The notes beneath the pieces were generated by a model. That model worked only from the letters and a program-made list of their open reading frames with translations, made no database searches and had not been told where the DNA came from. Positions 18,377-28,770 of a DNA stretch of 52,500 bases are shown one piece after another; position 1 is the stretch's first letter, and every line of letters begins with the position of its first letter. A program made the translations under genes and the position numbers. Origin of the DNA: Symbiodinium natans (Eukaryota > Sar > Dinophyceae > Suessiales > Symbiodiniaceae); NCBI GenBank assembly GCA_905221605.1, contig CAJNDS010000619.1, positions 1 to 52,500 on the forward strand, read 5' to 3'.

Positions 18377-20281
18377 CTAGATTCGCCAGCAGAAACCCCA
18401 AGAAACGCCCGCCACCGCCAATGCTGTAACCATCCACGCAAGCACCCACCCAAAGTTTCGGGAGGCGACGAAGACTGTGACCATGCTTCCTCCGGTGAAC
18501 AAGACACAAAAGAAAATAGCTGCCACAACGCTCTCCAGAGCGAAAGACTTGCTCCCACACGTCCAACAGCGGAAATCACGCCTGGTTGTGAAGTGGTACA
18601 GGATCACGATGGAAGGGAGCCACAGGATGTCATGGGCCAACAGATGGCCAACGGCGAAACCAAGCACACTTTCCATTGGAGCGTTGGCTCTCCACAAGGC
18701 TACGAAGCCCTCCAGACTCAGGCAGAAGATCGGGCTTAAGCTCAACCAGACATAGGCAAAGGGCACGCTGCCACCGGCCCGCATCAACCTCACCACTTCC
18801 TGGCGAAAGGGCCCCTGTACATGTGCGGAAAAGGCGGCCAAACTGCCATACCACTGGATGATGGCATCGTATATGCATTGTCTGTCGAAATCGCTTCTGC
18901 ACTCCACTTTCAAAACATCAAACGTAGCCAAGTCAGAGTCCAGCTTGTCACGGTCCAGCTTCTGTTTCCACGCCACATGTGCCAGGGACGGGAACACAAC
19001 AGCAAACGCGCACAAAAACACAGCCAACAGGCGCACTCCACCGCCTCCTTCAGGACCCCTTCTGGAGAACCAAAACGTGAAAGTAAACAAGTTCACCCAC
19101 AAGAAGCTTTTGCATGCCAACAACTCTCTGAAAATTGGTGCGATGACAATTGTTCCGGAGGGGTTCATCTTGCGGTAAGCTGCAAGTTCGAAGACGCACC
19201 ACCTGTGCACCAAAGTGAGCTGGGTGATCTACAGATTAGAGCCACTGGTATTCTTCGTGTTGTGTTTCGACCATCAAGAAACCTCTCTAAATTGAGCAGG
19301 AAACCCTGTTTGGCAATGTCTTATGCGTTCTTAGGAACACCTTCGCATTACATTCCGAAGGACAAGCATGCGGAGACAAAGGCACACAGTGATGATTTAG
19401 TGTTTAGGTTTAGGTTTAGGCTTTAGGGTCTAGGGTACAACTGCGAAACTGGATGCAGCGCTGCAAACAAGTCACAACCTCGAAAGGTATGGCGCGCTCC
19501 AAAGCACCCGCAACTCCGCTGTTGCTGCCAGGAAATGCCCGATGCATCGGATCCCCTGTTGCATTTCGTCGGTGTCTGTCTGATTGATGCACACGAAGTC
19601 CAAGAAACAGGTGTCTGATCCATGAAGGCGCGGGAGATATGGAAAGGCCATCAGCCCTGCAATGGGGGCCATGAGGCCGGTCAGCATGATCCAGCAGCCA
19701 TAAGGAACTTGGCCGTGAAATTCAATGGCGTGGACCTCAAAGCTCGTGCATGCCGGCAACACGCCCATGAAGCTGAGTACGAAGGAGAGGGTTATCCCAA
19801 GAGTCCAGGCAATCAACATGGTTGGCCAGCCAAAGTGGATCAGTAGAGACAGCATCTTCCACTTCCCATGTGTCCACCATGTGTGCGACAAGAACTTGTC
19901 AAATCGTTCCGTGGGCTTGGATGTGGCAAAGACCTGCTTTCGCTTCTCAAAGCTTAGGACCGACGGGCTGTAGAGCCAGAGCCAACCCCCCTGCCTTAGC
20001 GTGCTTCGCAAGGAAACGCCTCGCATCAAATCAGGCCGAAAGAGGCTACGTTGCGTTAGGATGGCTGTCGCCGCTTCAAGATCTTCAAGGCTTGAAGTGC
20101 CTGAGGAGCTGGGAATGACTACCTGAGCGCCGGCGTTTGTGCTGTCGGGGCCAATCATACCCGTGGGGATCTGGCTACTCTGTGCAAGGTTATCGACAGC
20201 CTCTTCATCTGCAGAGCAGATCCTGAAGTCCTCCTCGGGTTCCATGCGACAGCAACACGACGAAGGAGGGAATCTTTCCAT
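18377..20281 (-). CDS. TIR-like multi-spanning membrane protein, copy 1
   Basis: Proposed exons 20,281-19,479 and 19,202-18,377 around a 276-bp GT-AG intron, 543 codons with TAG. The first ATG in frame is 20,281; an upstream exon is possible. Residues 1-120 are acidic and soluble. FDKFLSHTWW (127-136) resembles TIR box 1. Two membrane helices follow (148-172, 193-214). CFLDFVCINQTD (225-236) then resembles box 2, and splicing creates SRWCVFEL (267-274), the WCxxEL signature whose glutamate (273) is catalytic in plant TIR NADases. Further helices lie near 301-315, 325-343, 413-435, 447-471, 487-506 and 516-536. The TIR relation rests on motifs only. The splice junction is inferred from the motif it completes and the canonical ends. 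A paralogue lies 3.5 kb away. Confidence 0.7.
19203..19478 (-). other. Intron of TIR-like gene copy 1
   Basis: Donor GT at 19,478-19,477 and acceptor AG at 19,204-19,203, followed by an exonic G. The intron contains several degenerate TTTAGG units (19,398-19,438) and an in-frame stop just after the donor, so it must be removed. Confidence 0.6.
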
Positions 20282-20512
20282 TTCGATTCCGCTGCGGGCC
20301 GCCAGCACGCCAGGACAACATAGCAGACATAACTGTAGACAAACCAGCTGCTGTTTGGGCCACACAGGCAATGCCAAAGGCCGGAAACCGTTCAGACGTG
20401 TTCAGATATTGACAAGCTGGCGAAGCGAGGGTCAATAGCGAAAGCGCATCAACAGACCCGAAGTTCACAACGTCAAAAGGTTGCATAGTAAAAATATGTA
20501 GCTGGAGCATAA

Positions 20513-20534
20513 CTGCAAAGAAAAATGCACTCAC
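20513..20534 (-). promoter_or_regulatory. Candidate splice/trans-splice acceptor upstream of copy 1
   Basis: The minus strand reads GCATTTTTCTTTGCAG, a pyrimidine-rich acceptor ending at 20,513. Dinoflagellate mRNAs receive a spliced leader at such sites. The resulting leader would be ~230 nt and contain an ATG at 20,510 that opens a hydrophobic frame to 20,205, overlapping the main frame. Either this is an upstream frame or the true N-terminus uses another exon. An identical site is at 24,032-24,053. Confidence 0.35.
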
Positions 20535-20844
20535 CTAATGCATGCTGCATATGTTCAGAATGGCTTTTGCAACTACTTCATCCTGTCGAATAGAAGCTGA
20601 CCCCGTTCCAGCCTTCCAGCAGGGTCTACATCGCAGAAGCCTGCGCCAACAAATGCAGGAAGGCAAAGCCATCTGACGAATGTGGGGCAACGGTTTGAAG
20701 GCTTTGGGATTTTGAGTCGGAGGCAGCTAGATTATGTGAACATGGTGACCTACCTCTTTTTGCAGCTATGACTCCTTTCAACCTTCTGCAAGCCTAGTCA
20801 AAAACCCTGAACGCTTGCAAATGCAGGAGCTGCTTCACACCCAT

Positions 20845-21240
20845 CTTCTTGGCACGCCTCCTTCTTGGTTTCATGATGTTTCATGGTCTGAATTTGTTCA
20901 TGTGGTTTTCCCTGCCTTATCCCACAGTCGAGAAAAGTCTCGAGATGCCCAAAGCTGGGTGCCTCAAGGGACGAGAAGCCATGGGCCGTGTCTTTCTGCA
21001 TGGCTTTGCTTAGGCAGCTGCTTCTTCCCTGCTAACAGTTCCAGTAGCTTCAGCGATCTCCTTTCAGACCCTCTGGACCCTGTTATCCATCAGGGTTTAG
21101 GGTTTCCAAGATCTCCCCAAGTACACACAAACCCAACCTGCGCATCCGCGCGCTTTGATGACTTGCAGATGCCAGGACCTGGACGGAGCTTGCATCATTG
21201 CCAAGGCCCCTGGATGGAGGTTTCTTAAACACAAGGCCAA
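20845..21240. other. Spacer between duplicated units
   Basis: Unique to the first junction. Includes one TTTAGGG pair at 21,093 and, from 21,120, the diverged left edge of unit 2. The 137-codon plus frame at 20,815-21,228 starts in duplicated sequence and has no recognisable content. Confidence 0.45.
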
Positions 21241-21390
21241 TAGGGGTCACTTGCTTTCATTTATTTATTTATCTATATCACTGTTTTTTTTTGGGGGTGG
21301 GGAGGGTGGGTTGTTTTTCTTATATATATATAAATAAATAAATAAATATATATATATATGTATGTATGTATACATATATACATATGGTAC
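21241..21390. repeat. AT-rich simple repeats
   Basis: ATTTATTT units, a T/G homopolymer stretch, then (TA)n/(AAAT)n to about 21,388. They lie between the diverged and well-matched parts of unit 2. Confidence 0.85.
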
Positions 21391-21891
21391 TTGGGGTTCT
21401 TGACTTGGGTGCCCTTCCCCAAGTGGGCACCTGCATGCAAGCTCCGGTCCCCACAAATGCACAGATGCACGTCTCCAGCGGACCGCTGCGGCACCAACCA
21501 ATGCTTATAGACAGCACACAACTTGGGTGCCGCAAGACAACTTTGCCGTAACAAGCCGTAAGGGTGCGTTTTTTGCTTGCATCCTCGAGCAACGCCGTCT
21601 TTGAGCAACCCCTGCGGTCGGTCTACAGCTGCCCTGGGCTGCAGAAAGACGAAGTCCTGTGCACCTGAAAGCTTGGCTCCCAGTGCTTGGGCCTTCAAAT
21701 TCGAATCCGGGCGCCTTCTTCGGCTTCCCTTCATTCAAAACTCCCTCCAAAAGTGTTGTGATCCGCCGGTCCATGTCCAGAAGGGATCTACAACGAGCCA
21801 GGCTTCGTTTTGGTAGGGGCTTTGCACATCTCCTTCGGAGGGGACAGGGACTTGAATTCAGGCAGCCGGGTTGGGGATGGGGATCCTGCCT

Positions 21892-23800
21892 CTATAGGAT
21901 TCGCCAGCAGTAGCCCCAACAAAAGCCCGCGACCGCCAATGCAGCTACCGTCCACACAAGCACCAACCCAAAGTTGTGGGAGGCGACGAAAACTGTGACC
22001 ATGCTTCCTCCGGTGAACAAAACACAAAAGGAGATAGCTCCCAGAAAGCTTTCCAGAGCGAAAGACTTGCAGCCACACGTCCAAGAGCGCAAGTCACACC
22101 TGGTTGTGAAGTGGTACAGAATCCCGATGGCAGGAAGGTAGAGAACATCATGGGCCAAGAGATGGCTCAGGGCCCATCCAAGCACACTTTCCATTGGAGC
22201 GTTGGCTCTCCACAAGGCTACGAAGCCCTCCAGACTCAGGCAGAAGATCGGGCTCAAGCTGAACCAGACATAGGCAACTGGCACGCTGCCACCGGCACGC
22301 ATCAACCTCACCACTTCCTGGTGAAATGGCCCCTGTACATGTGCGGAAAAGGCGGCCAGACTACCATACCACTGGATGATGGCATCGTGTATGCACTGTC
22401 TGTCAAAATCGTTGCTGCACTCCACTTTCAAAACATCAAACGTAGCCAAATCAGAGTCCAGCTTGTCACGGTCCAGCTTCTGTTTCCACGCCACATGTGC
22501 CAGAGACGGGAACATGACACAAAACACGCACAAAAACACAGCCAACAGGCGCACTCCACCACCACCTTCAGGACCCCCCCTGGAAAACCAAAACACGAAA
22601 GTAAACAAGTTCACCCACAAGAAGCATTTGCATGCCAACAACTCGTTGGAAATTGGTGTGATGACAATGGTTCCGGATGGGTTCATCTTGCGGTAAGCTG
22701 CAAGTTCGAAGACGCACCACCTGGGCACCAAAGTGAGCTGGGTGATCTACAGATTAGAGCCACTGGTATTCTTCGTGTTGTGTTTCGACTATCAAGAAAC
22801 CTCTCTAAATTGGGCAGGAAACCCTGTTTGGCAATGTCTTATGAGTTCTTGGGAACACCTTCGCATTACATTCCGAAGGACAAGCATGCGGAGACAAAGG
22901 CACACGGTGATGATTTAGTGTTTAGGTTTAGGCTTTAGGGTCTAGGGTACAACTGCGAAACTGCATGCAGCGCTGCAAACATGCAGCAAGTCACAACCTC
23001 GAAAGGTATGGCGCGCTCCAAAGCACCCGCAACTCCGCTGTTGCTGCCAGGAAATGCCCGATGCATCGGATCCCCTGTTGCATTTCGTCGGTGTCTGTCT
23101 GATTGATGCACACGAAGTCCAAGAAACAGGTGTCTGATCCATGAAGGCGCGGGAGATATGGAAAGGCCATCAGCCCTGCAATGGGGGCCATGAGGCCGGT
23201 CAGCATGATCCAGCAGCCATAAGGAACTTGGCCGTGAAATTCAATGGCGTGGACCTCAAAGCTCGTGCATGCCGGCAACACGCCCATGAAGCTGAGTACG
23301 AAGGAGAGGGTTATCCCAAGAGTCCAGGCAATCAACATGGTTGGCCAGCCAAAGTGGATCAGTAGAGACAGCATCTTCCACTTCCCATGTGTCCACCATG
23401 TGTGCGACAAGAACTTGTCAAATCGTTCCGTGGGCTTGGATGTGGCAAAGACCTGCTTTCGCTTCTCAAAGCTTAGGACCGACGGGCTGTAGAGCCAGAG
23501 CCAACCCCCCTGCCTTAGCGTGCTTCGCAAGGAAACGCCTCGCATCAAATCAGGCCGAAAGAGGCTACGTTGCGTTAGGATGGCTGTCGCCGCTTCAAGA
23601 TCTTCAAGGCTTGAAGTGCCTGAGGAGCTGGGAATGACTACCTGAGCGCCGGCGTTTGTGCTGTCGGGGCCAATCATACCCGTGGGGATCTGGCTACTCT
23701 GTGCAAGGTTATCGACAGCCTCTTCATCTGCAGAGCAGATCCTGAAGTCCTCCTCGGGTTCCATGCGACAGCAACACGACGAAGGAGGGAACCTTTCCAT
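21892..23800 (-). CDS. TIR-like multi-spanning membrane protein, copy 2
   Basis: Same two-exon model as copy 1: exons 23,800-22,998 and 22,720-21,892, 544 codons with TAG, one residue longer at the C-terminus (WRIL). The first-exon protein is identical to copy 1 and differs at DNA level by silent changes. The second exon differs at about 37 of 274 residues, clustered mainly in membrane segments; for example FAVGH against WALSH and ILWLPSIVI against VLYLPAIGI. The TIR-type motifs, including WCVFEL and its glutamate, are unchanged. Both copies look intact, so both may be expressed. As for copy 1, the 5' end may be incomplete. Confidence 0.7.
22721..22997 (-). other. Intron of TIR-like gene copy 2
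   Basis: 277 bp, same donor and acceptor as copy 1. It differs by a few substitutions, loss of one TTTAGG unit and a 7-bp insertion (GCAGCAT type) near the donor. Confidence 0.6.
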
Positions 23801-24031
23801 TTCGATTCCGCTGCGGGCTGCCAGCACGCCAGGACAACATAGCAGACATAACTGTAGACAAACCAGCTGCTGTTTGGGCCACACAGGCAATGCCAAAGGC
23901 CGGAAACCGTTCAGACGTGTTCAGATATTGACAAGCTGGCGAAGCGAGGGTCAATAGCGAAAGCGCATCAACAGACCCGAAGTTCACAACGTCAAAAGGT
24001 TGCATAGTAAAAATATGTAGCTGGAGCATAA

Positions 24032-24053
24032 CTGCAAAGAAAAATGCACTCAC
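24032..24053 (-). promoter_or_regulatory. Candidate splice/trans-splice acceptor upstream of copy 2
   Basis: Identical to 20,513-20,534, a pyrimidine tract followed by CAG on the minus strand. Confidence 0.35.
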
Positions 24054-24363
24054 CTAATGCATGCTGCATATGTTCAGAATGGCTTTTGCAACTACTTCAT
24101 CCTGTCGAATAGAAGCTGACCCCGTTCCAGCCTTCCAGCAGGGTCTACATCGCAGAAGCCTGCGCCAACAAATGCAGGAAGGCAAAGCCATCTGACGAAT
24201 GTGGGGCAACGGTTTGAAGGCTTTGGGATTTTGAGTCGGAGGCAGCTAGATTATGTGAACATGGTGACCTACCTCTTTTTGCAGCTATGACTCCTTTCAA
24301 CCTTCTGCAAGCCTAGTCAAAAACCCTCAACGCTTGCAAATGCAGGAGCTGCTTCACACCCAT

Positions 24364-24937
<574 letters not shown>

Positions 24938-24938
<1 letters not shown>

Positions 24939-24999
24939 GTTTAGGGTTTAGGGTTTGGGGTTTAGGGTTTAGGGTGTAGGGATTAGGGTTTAGGGTTGG
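24938..24999 (+). repeat. Telomere-like block
   Basis: Eight or so TTTAGGG-type heptamers with variants. Confidence 0.9.
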
Positions 25000-25427
25000 G
25001 TCCTCCCGTTAGTTGTAGTAGTCGTCGGCATAGCAAGCACCCCGACCAACTACACGAATTACCCCTGGAAATGGACCCACACTTATACGGAATTACACAG
25101 GGTTCCTGGCTCAGATCCATGCGTTTGCTGATTTGTTGGCTGCAGAAAGTGTGAAGTCGGGTGCCAGCACAAACACGGTGTCGGGGACCCCTTGCTGGTG
25201 GGTCGGAGCCCTTCCAAACGCAGACATGTCCCTCACAGAGATGCAGCATGGTCCGCTGGCTACGACAAAGAATTTTGCGGACCCCTTACTTTGTATACGT
25301 TGTGTTGCCGGACTTCCTGGCAAAACGTAGACAGAAGATCTTGTGGGACAGGGCACGTGTCTTTCTCGCTTTTGTTGTGCAGCCTCATCTGCTCTTTTCA
25401 TCCTACAGTAAATCTATATGTATATAA
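25000..25427. other. No gene recognised
   Basis: Unique sequence with several overlapping 65-96 codon frames on both strands and no motif. Bounded by telomere-like blocks of opposite orientation. Confidence 0.35.
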
Positions 25428-25669
25428 AACCCTATAAAACCTTAAGCCTTTTGCGACGCCTTTTGTCTGAACCCTATCTCTAAACCCTATAAACCCTAAA
25501 ACCCCTATAAACCATATAAACCCTACAAACCCTTTCAACCCTATAAACCCTAAACCCTAATTCAACAGAAAACCCCCCCCCCCCTTCCCTAAACCCTAAA
25601 CCCTAAACCCGAAACCCCAAACCCTAAACCCCAAACCCTAAACCCCAAACCCTAGACCCTAAACCCTAG
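25428..25669 (-). repeat. Telomere-like stretch, CCCTAAA orientation
   Basis: Degenerate CCCTATAAA units (25,428-25,560), a C homopolymer (about 25,573-25,584), then about eleven CCCTAAA/CCCCAAA units to 25,669. Confidence 0.85.
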
Positions 25670-25670
25670 T

Positions 25671-25766
25671 TCCCCAGCACAAGAGGCCTGGAGCGACCTC
25701 GCGGTTGCCGCGCCGAGGCAGATCTTCCAGCCCTGGCCCGGCTCTGCGCCCTTGAAGCAAAGAGAG
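25671..25766 (+). pseudogene. Exon-like fragment between telomere-like blocks
   Basis: 96 bases reading SPAQEAWSDLAVAAPRQ then IFQPWPGSAPLKQRE on the plus strand with strongly G/C-ending codons. It begins two bases after the last CCCTAAA and ends where TTAGGG units start. Family not recognised. Confidence 0.4.
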
Positions 25767-25801
25767 TTAGGGTTTAGGGTTTAGGGTTTAGGGTTTAGGG
25801 T

Positions 25802-25847
<46 letters not shown>

Positions 25848-25912
25848 GGTCTAGGGTTTAGGGTCGAGGGTTTAGGGTTTAGGGTCGAGGGTTTAGGGTT
25901 TAGGGTTTCGAC
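25767..25912 (+). repeat. Telomere-like array with TTGAGGG variants
   Basis: About 20 heptamers. A central run of seven is TTGAGGG instead of TTTAGGG, indicating local amplification of a variant unit. Confidence 0.9.
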
Positions 25913-26032
25913 CTGTTTGAATAGCAAACCTCTGGGATCACAGAGGTAGAGAGGGAGAGCGAGAGAGCGCGAAAAACTCACTGAGACTCACTCTGACACT
26001 CCCTCTCCTGTGCTTGCTTTTGTAAACCCTAT

Positions 26033-26080
26033 AGAACCGGTACGCTATAAACCCTAAACTTAACCCTAAACCCTATAAGC
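26033..26080 (-). repeat. Degenerate CCCTAAA stretch
   Basis: CCCTATAGAA, CTATAAACCCTAAAC and AACCCTAAACCCTATAA units. Confidence 0.7.
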
Positions 26081-26126
26081 CCAAAATTTTAAACGGCTGC
26101 CAGAAGCCGACTTGACGGAATTGGGC

Positions 26127-26255
26127 GGAAACTTTGCTCAAGATGGCCTCCCACAGCCCATCAGCGTAAGAAAACAGCGCCCCTCAAGATGGCCTCCCCG
26201 GGATCCAACCCCATCACCGTAAGCAAACAGCACCGCTCAAGATGGCCACCTTTTA
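26127..26255. repeat. Three spaced copies of CTCAAGATGGCC
   Basis: CTCAAGATGGCCTCC at about 26,135 and 26,184 and CTCAAGATGGCCACC at about 26,238, with related CATCA(G/C)CGTAAG(A/C)AAACAGC linkers. It is a short imperfect tandem repeat of about 50 bp. The rest of 26,256-26,640 shows no supported gene. Confidence 0.6.
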
Positions 26256-26648
26256 GAGGCTTTTCGACATAGGCATGGGAAAACTCTGGAAGCGATCTCC
26301 ATACAAGACACGAGCAACCCATAGCGAAGCAATAGCAATCCAGGTGCCACTCATTGGTTTCTGCGGCTTAACAGGTCGTTCTTGTCACTTGCCAAGCTGA
26401 CAAGGTTTGGGATTCAGGGTTTTCTATGCCAACACGTCACAGCTGACTTCTCTGCGCGAACTGGCCGTGGGCCACGCAAAAGGGCAGATGTGTGGTATTG
26501 TCGCCGCATGTAGGATCGTACCAGGGGTTGACATGCAAAGAGTCCCACCCAAGCTGTTACTCAAGTGCTTCAAATCCAGGAATGGATCACTTATTTGACT
26601 CCAGGCCCAGGCCGAAGGATATGCAACAGAAAGGGAGACGCAAGAAAC

Positions 26649-26740
26649 CCTAAACCTTTGGAACCCCGCACCCTAAACCCCAAAAACTAAACCCGAAACC
26701 CATAACCCGAAACCTCCAACACTAAACCCGTAAACTATAC
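26649..26740 (-). repeat. Degenerate CCCTAAA stretch
   Basis: CCCTAAACC, CCCGAAACC and CACTAAACCCG variants, left partner of the TTTAGGG units from 26,848. Confidence 0.65.
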
Positions 26741-26826
26741 TGGTCGGGAGAGTCTGTGCCAGACCCGCGGCCCACACCGCAAGCAGCGACGGAGTCAGGA
26801 TTGGACGCACAGCTGGGGCGCAGAGG
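26741..26826 (-). pseudogene. Short exon-like fragment between telomere-like blocks
   Basis: The minus strand reads LCAPAVRPILTPSLLAVW then AAGLAQTLPTSI without a stop. It is short, so openness alone means little. It is listed because it repeats the arrangement seen at 25,671 and 17,015. Confidence 0.2.
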
Positions 26827-26847
26827 CCCTAAACCCTCAAGGCCGGA

Positions 26848-26935
26848 ATAGGGTTAGGGTTTATAGGGCTTAGGGATTTTTTGCCACCCGCCTAGCTGGG
26901 CCTCTCCCTAGGATTTAGGGTTTAAGGTTTAGGGG
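26848..26935 (+). repeat. Telomere-like units with TTTTTTGCCACC element
   Basis: GGGTTAGGGTTTATAGGGCTTAGGG, then TTTTTTGCCACCCGCCTAG shared with 13,880 and 43,404, then ATTTAGGGTTTAAGG. Confidence 0.65.
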
Positions 26936-27054
26936 CCCTAAGAAACACCCTCAGCCTTGAAACCGTCACCTTTACAGTCGATAGTGTAGGTGGGGTGGCA
27001 GGAGGCTCAAATCGGAAGCCGAAATCGCCACTTCTTGAATCGGGAATTGTTATT

Positions 27055-27190
27055 GAGTCGCGCGTGCTCCAGTCGGCAGTGCTTGCATCAATGGTGCTTG
27101 AACCAGGCTTCGTGCCTGAATCGCACCGTGCTTCAACCGCGCGGCGCTTGAATCGTGCGCGCTTGAACCGTGCGTGCTTGAGTCGCGGTT
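27055..27190. repeat. Degenerate CGTGCTTGAATCG minisatellite
   Basis: Seven or eight loosely conserved 12-20 bp units of the form GTGCTTGAACC/GCGCTTGAATCG. It gives arginine-rich frames on both strands. 27,191-27,632 shows no gene. Confidence 0.55.
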
Positions 27191-27632
27191 CGGTTTTTGT
27201 CGCTAGCGTTCTACGAGCTGTATAGGGGCTGCGAAAAGGAAGAGGCACGTCTTGCAATAAGCGCCGGGATCATGATCTGCAAGGGAAGATTATGACGTAC
27301 CGCGCAAGCCGAGACTATGTCTTGCGGTAGAGTGTTTCTGTTGATCCCAAAACCGCCGTGGAATATCCCGATCTTAGGCCGCAGATCGACGCCACTAGGC
27401 CACGGGGCCTATCAGCACGGCGTGTGATGAGTTCTGCGCCTCGACCGTGTCAGGCCTCAGTCACGAAGCCCAATGTCCAAATTGCGCGTAGAATGGCGCA
27501 CCACTATTGAGCAAACAAGGCATGGTTAGCCTGGATCTCAAGTGATGAGTACATTACCCTATAAATAACACGAAATCCCCAAAAACTCCAAACCCTAAAG
27601 TACTATATGGCTTTACGTGCGCTCCGAAGATT

Positions 27633-27929
27633 TTAGACGGCCACAATGAACTGCAGCATCAGCGGGAGCTCATGGTCCTGCTCCTCGCTCAATTGCTCCA
27701 GCTCATTGGCCAAAGCGAGCGGGTCAGTAATGTTCGGCCGCTTTAAATGCCGGCTAAGCCTTTCAGGCTGTCCCGGGACAACTTGGACAATCTTCCAACC
27801 CAGGTGCTGCCAAAATGTGACAGCCTTTGGAAGGGAGCACAATGCTACAACAGCGGCTTTTCGCCGACGGGCAAGGGCGAAGATTTCCTGCACGATGACC
27901 TCTCGATGCGATGCTCGATTTTGAGGTGA
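27633..27929 (-). CDS. Possible 3' exon of a GNAT-type acetyltransferase
   Basis: A minus frame ending at TAA 27,633. About 98 residues read coherently: REVIVQEIFALARRRKAAVV, then AVTFWQHLGWKIVQVVP, then an acidic helical tail ALANELEQLSEEQDHELP. The order helix, ALxxL strand, A..FW..LGW matches the C-terminal part of GNAT acetyltransferases, where the last motif is usually A..FY.K.GF. The acetyl-CoA P-loop (R/Q..G.G/A) is not visible and would be upstream. A protein-like stretch in another minus frame at about 28,000-28,225 (APLLVGAVKVMGGAQLLELQ) could be the preceding exon. Identification is tentative; it may be a broken copy. Confidence 0.4.
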   Translation of the reverse strand, partial: SPQNRASHREVIVQEIFALARRRKAAVVALCSLPKAVTFWQHLGWKIVQVVPGQPERLSRHLKRPNITDPLALANELEQLSEEQDHELPLMLQFIVAV

Positions 27930-27999
27930 GCACAGTGCAAATTGCCGCACATGGCTGACTGTGCATGGCCAGCTGAGGCTCCCACCCGCCCTGCACCGT

Positions 28000-28225
28000 G
28001 CCCCGAAACCGAGCCGGCACGGTCGATGAAGAGGCCAGGGCTGGATTGCAGCTCCAAGAGCTGGGCGCCGCCCATCACTTTGACGGCCCCCACCAGTAGG
28101 GGGGCCCGAAGCTCCTCCGCATGCCAGTCCTCCGCCTCGCGGCCTGCCTCCGGCTCCCAGCCCGTGTTCTCCAAAGCCAGACGGCGCATGGGCACAGCTA
28201 GAGCTCCTCCAAGTTGGAACGACAA
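28000..28225 (-). CDS. Possible upstream exon of the GNAT-like gene
   Basis: Minus frame with pieces VPMRRLALENTGWEPEAG, REAEDWHAEELRAPLLVG and AVKVMGGAQLLELQSSPG. Codons mostly end in G or C. A strand-like VGAVKV...QLLELQ followed by SSP is compatible with the central sheet of a GNAT fold. The exon ends are not determined, and it abuts telomere-like CCCGAAACCCTAGACCC at 28,228. Confidence 0.3.
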
Positions 28226-28414
28226 CCCGAAACCCTAGACCCTTTAAAACCCTTAAGCCCTGAGCTTTATCTGAACGTTCTAGGCTTGATGCCCTCAGTC
28301 CTGCGGGCCGCGCGCCAACAAGATCTGCTTGGCACACCTCCTCCCATCGTTCCTGTCGCATGCCCCAAAGACACCTTGAAGGCTTCCGACCTCTTCCGAC
28401 AACTGTATAAACAG

Positions 28415-28560
28415 ATGGGTGTGTGCGTGTGTGTGGGTGCGTGTGGTGTTGTGTCTGTATCTCTGCGTCTCTGCGTCTCCGTGTTTCTGTGACTGTGTCT
28501 CTCTGGGCGCGCGCGCGCGCGCGCGTGTGCCCGTGCGTGCAGGTGCGCGGGCTCGGGACG
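28415..28560. repeat. GT/GC/CTGTGTCT-type simple repeats
   Basis: GTGTGCGTGT units, CTCTGCGTCT units, then a (GC)n run of about 18 bp and GTGC units. Confidence 0.85.
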
Positions 28561-28590
28561 AGCGGGCGGGCGGCTCTCTGAACACTTTTA

Positions 28591-28699
28591 TTCTCTTGGG
28601 GACTAAATGAAACCCAACATTGGGGTCATACACCTTAACCTAGCTACGATCATCCCCATTGAGGTATATGGACCATAAGGTGCATTTCGACTCCGAGAA
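28591..28699. repeat. MITE-like element, family C, copy 1
   Basis: Inverted ends TTCTCTTGGGGACTAAATGA against TGCATTTCGACTCCGAGAA, with interior CAACATTGGGG and GAGGTATATGGACCATAA. Copy 2 at 35,766-35,890 shares the ends and the ATGGACCATAA core. Confidence 0.65.
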
Positions 28700-28770
28700 C
28701 CTCTAAAGGTTCGCTTGCATGTCGGTAAGTTTTCTTTGGGGCGGCGAGCCTCTTCCTTCGCTAGGTGCGC

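Larger units (their letters stand above)
17716..20844. repeat. Segmental duplication, unit 1
   Basis: 18,066-20,844 corresponds to 21,582-24,363 (offset 3,516-3,519 bp) and contains a whole gene plus flanks. 17,716-17,790 is also a diverged match to 21,120-21,190 (shared CAAACCCAAC, CCGCGC, CAGGACCTGGACGG), so the original unit was probably about 3.4 kb. Identity is near-complete over 19,450-20,844 and patchy over 18,066-19,200. Confidence 0.9.
21120..24363. repeat. Segmental duplication, unit 2
   Basis: Counterpart of 17,716-20,844. The match ends at 24,363 (CTTCACACCCAT), where unit 1 continues into unique sequence and unit 2 enters a GT microsatellite. Confidence 0.9.

Noticed and set aside
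17770-18579. A 269-codon minus gene overlapping the end of TIR-like copy 1
   Set aside because: It reads the same strand as exon 2 in another phase and continues into the duplicated 3' flank. The corresponding frame in unit 2 is broken near its upstream part, and the residues look like frame-shifted coding sequence.
26127-26255. Relict dinoflagellate spliced-leader copies at three CTCAAGATGGCC motifs
   Set aside because: Only the last six or so bases of the known leader (ending GGCTCAAG) match, and not the CCGTAGCCATTTT part. The three copies are better explained as a ~50-bp tandem repeat.
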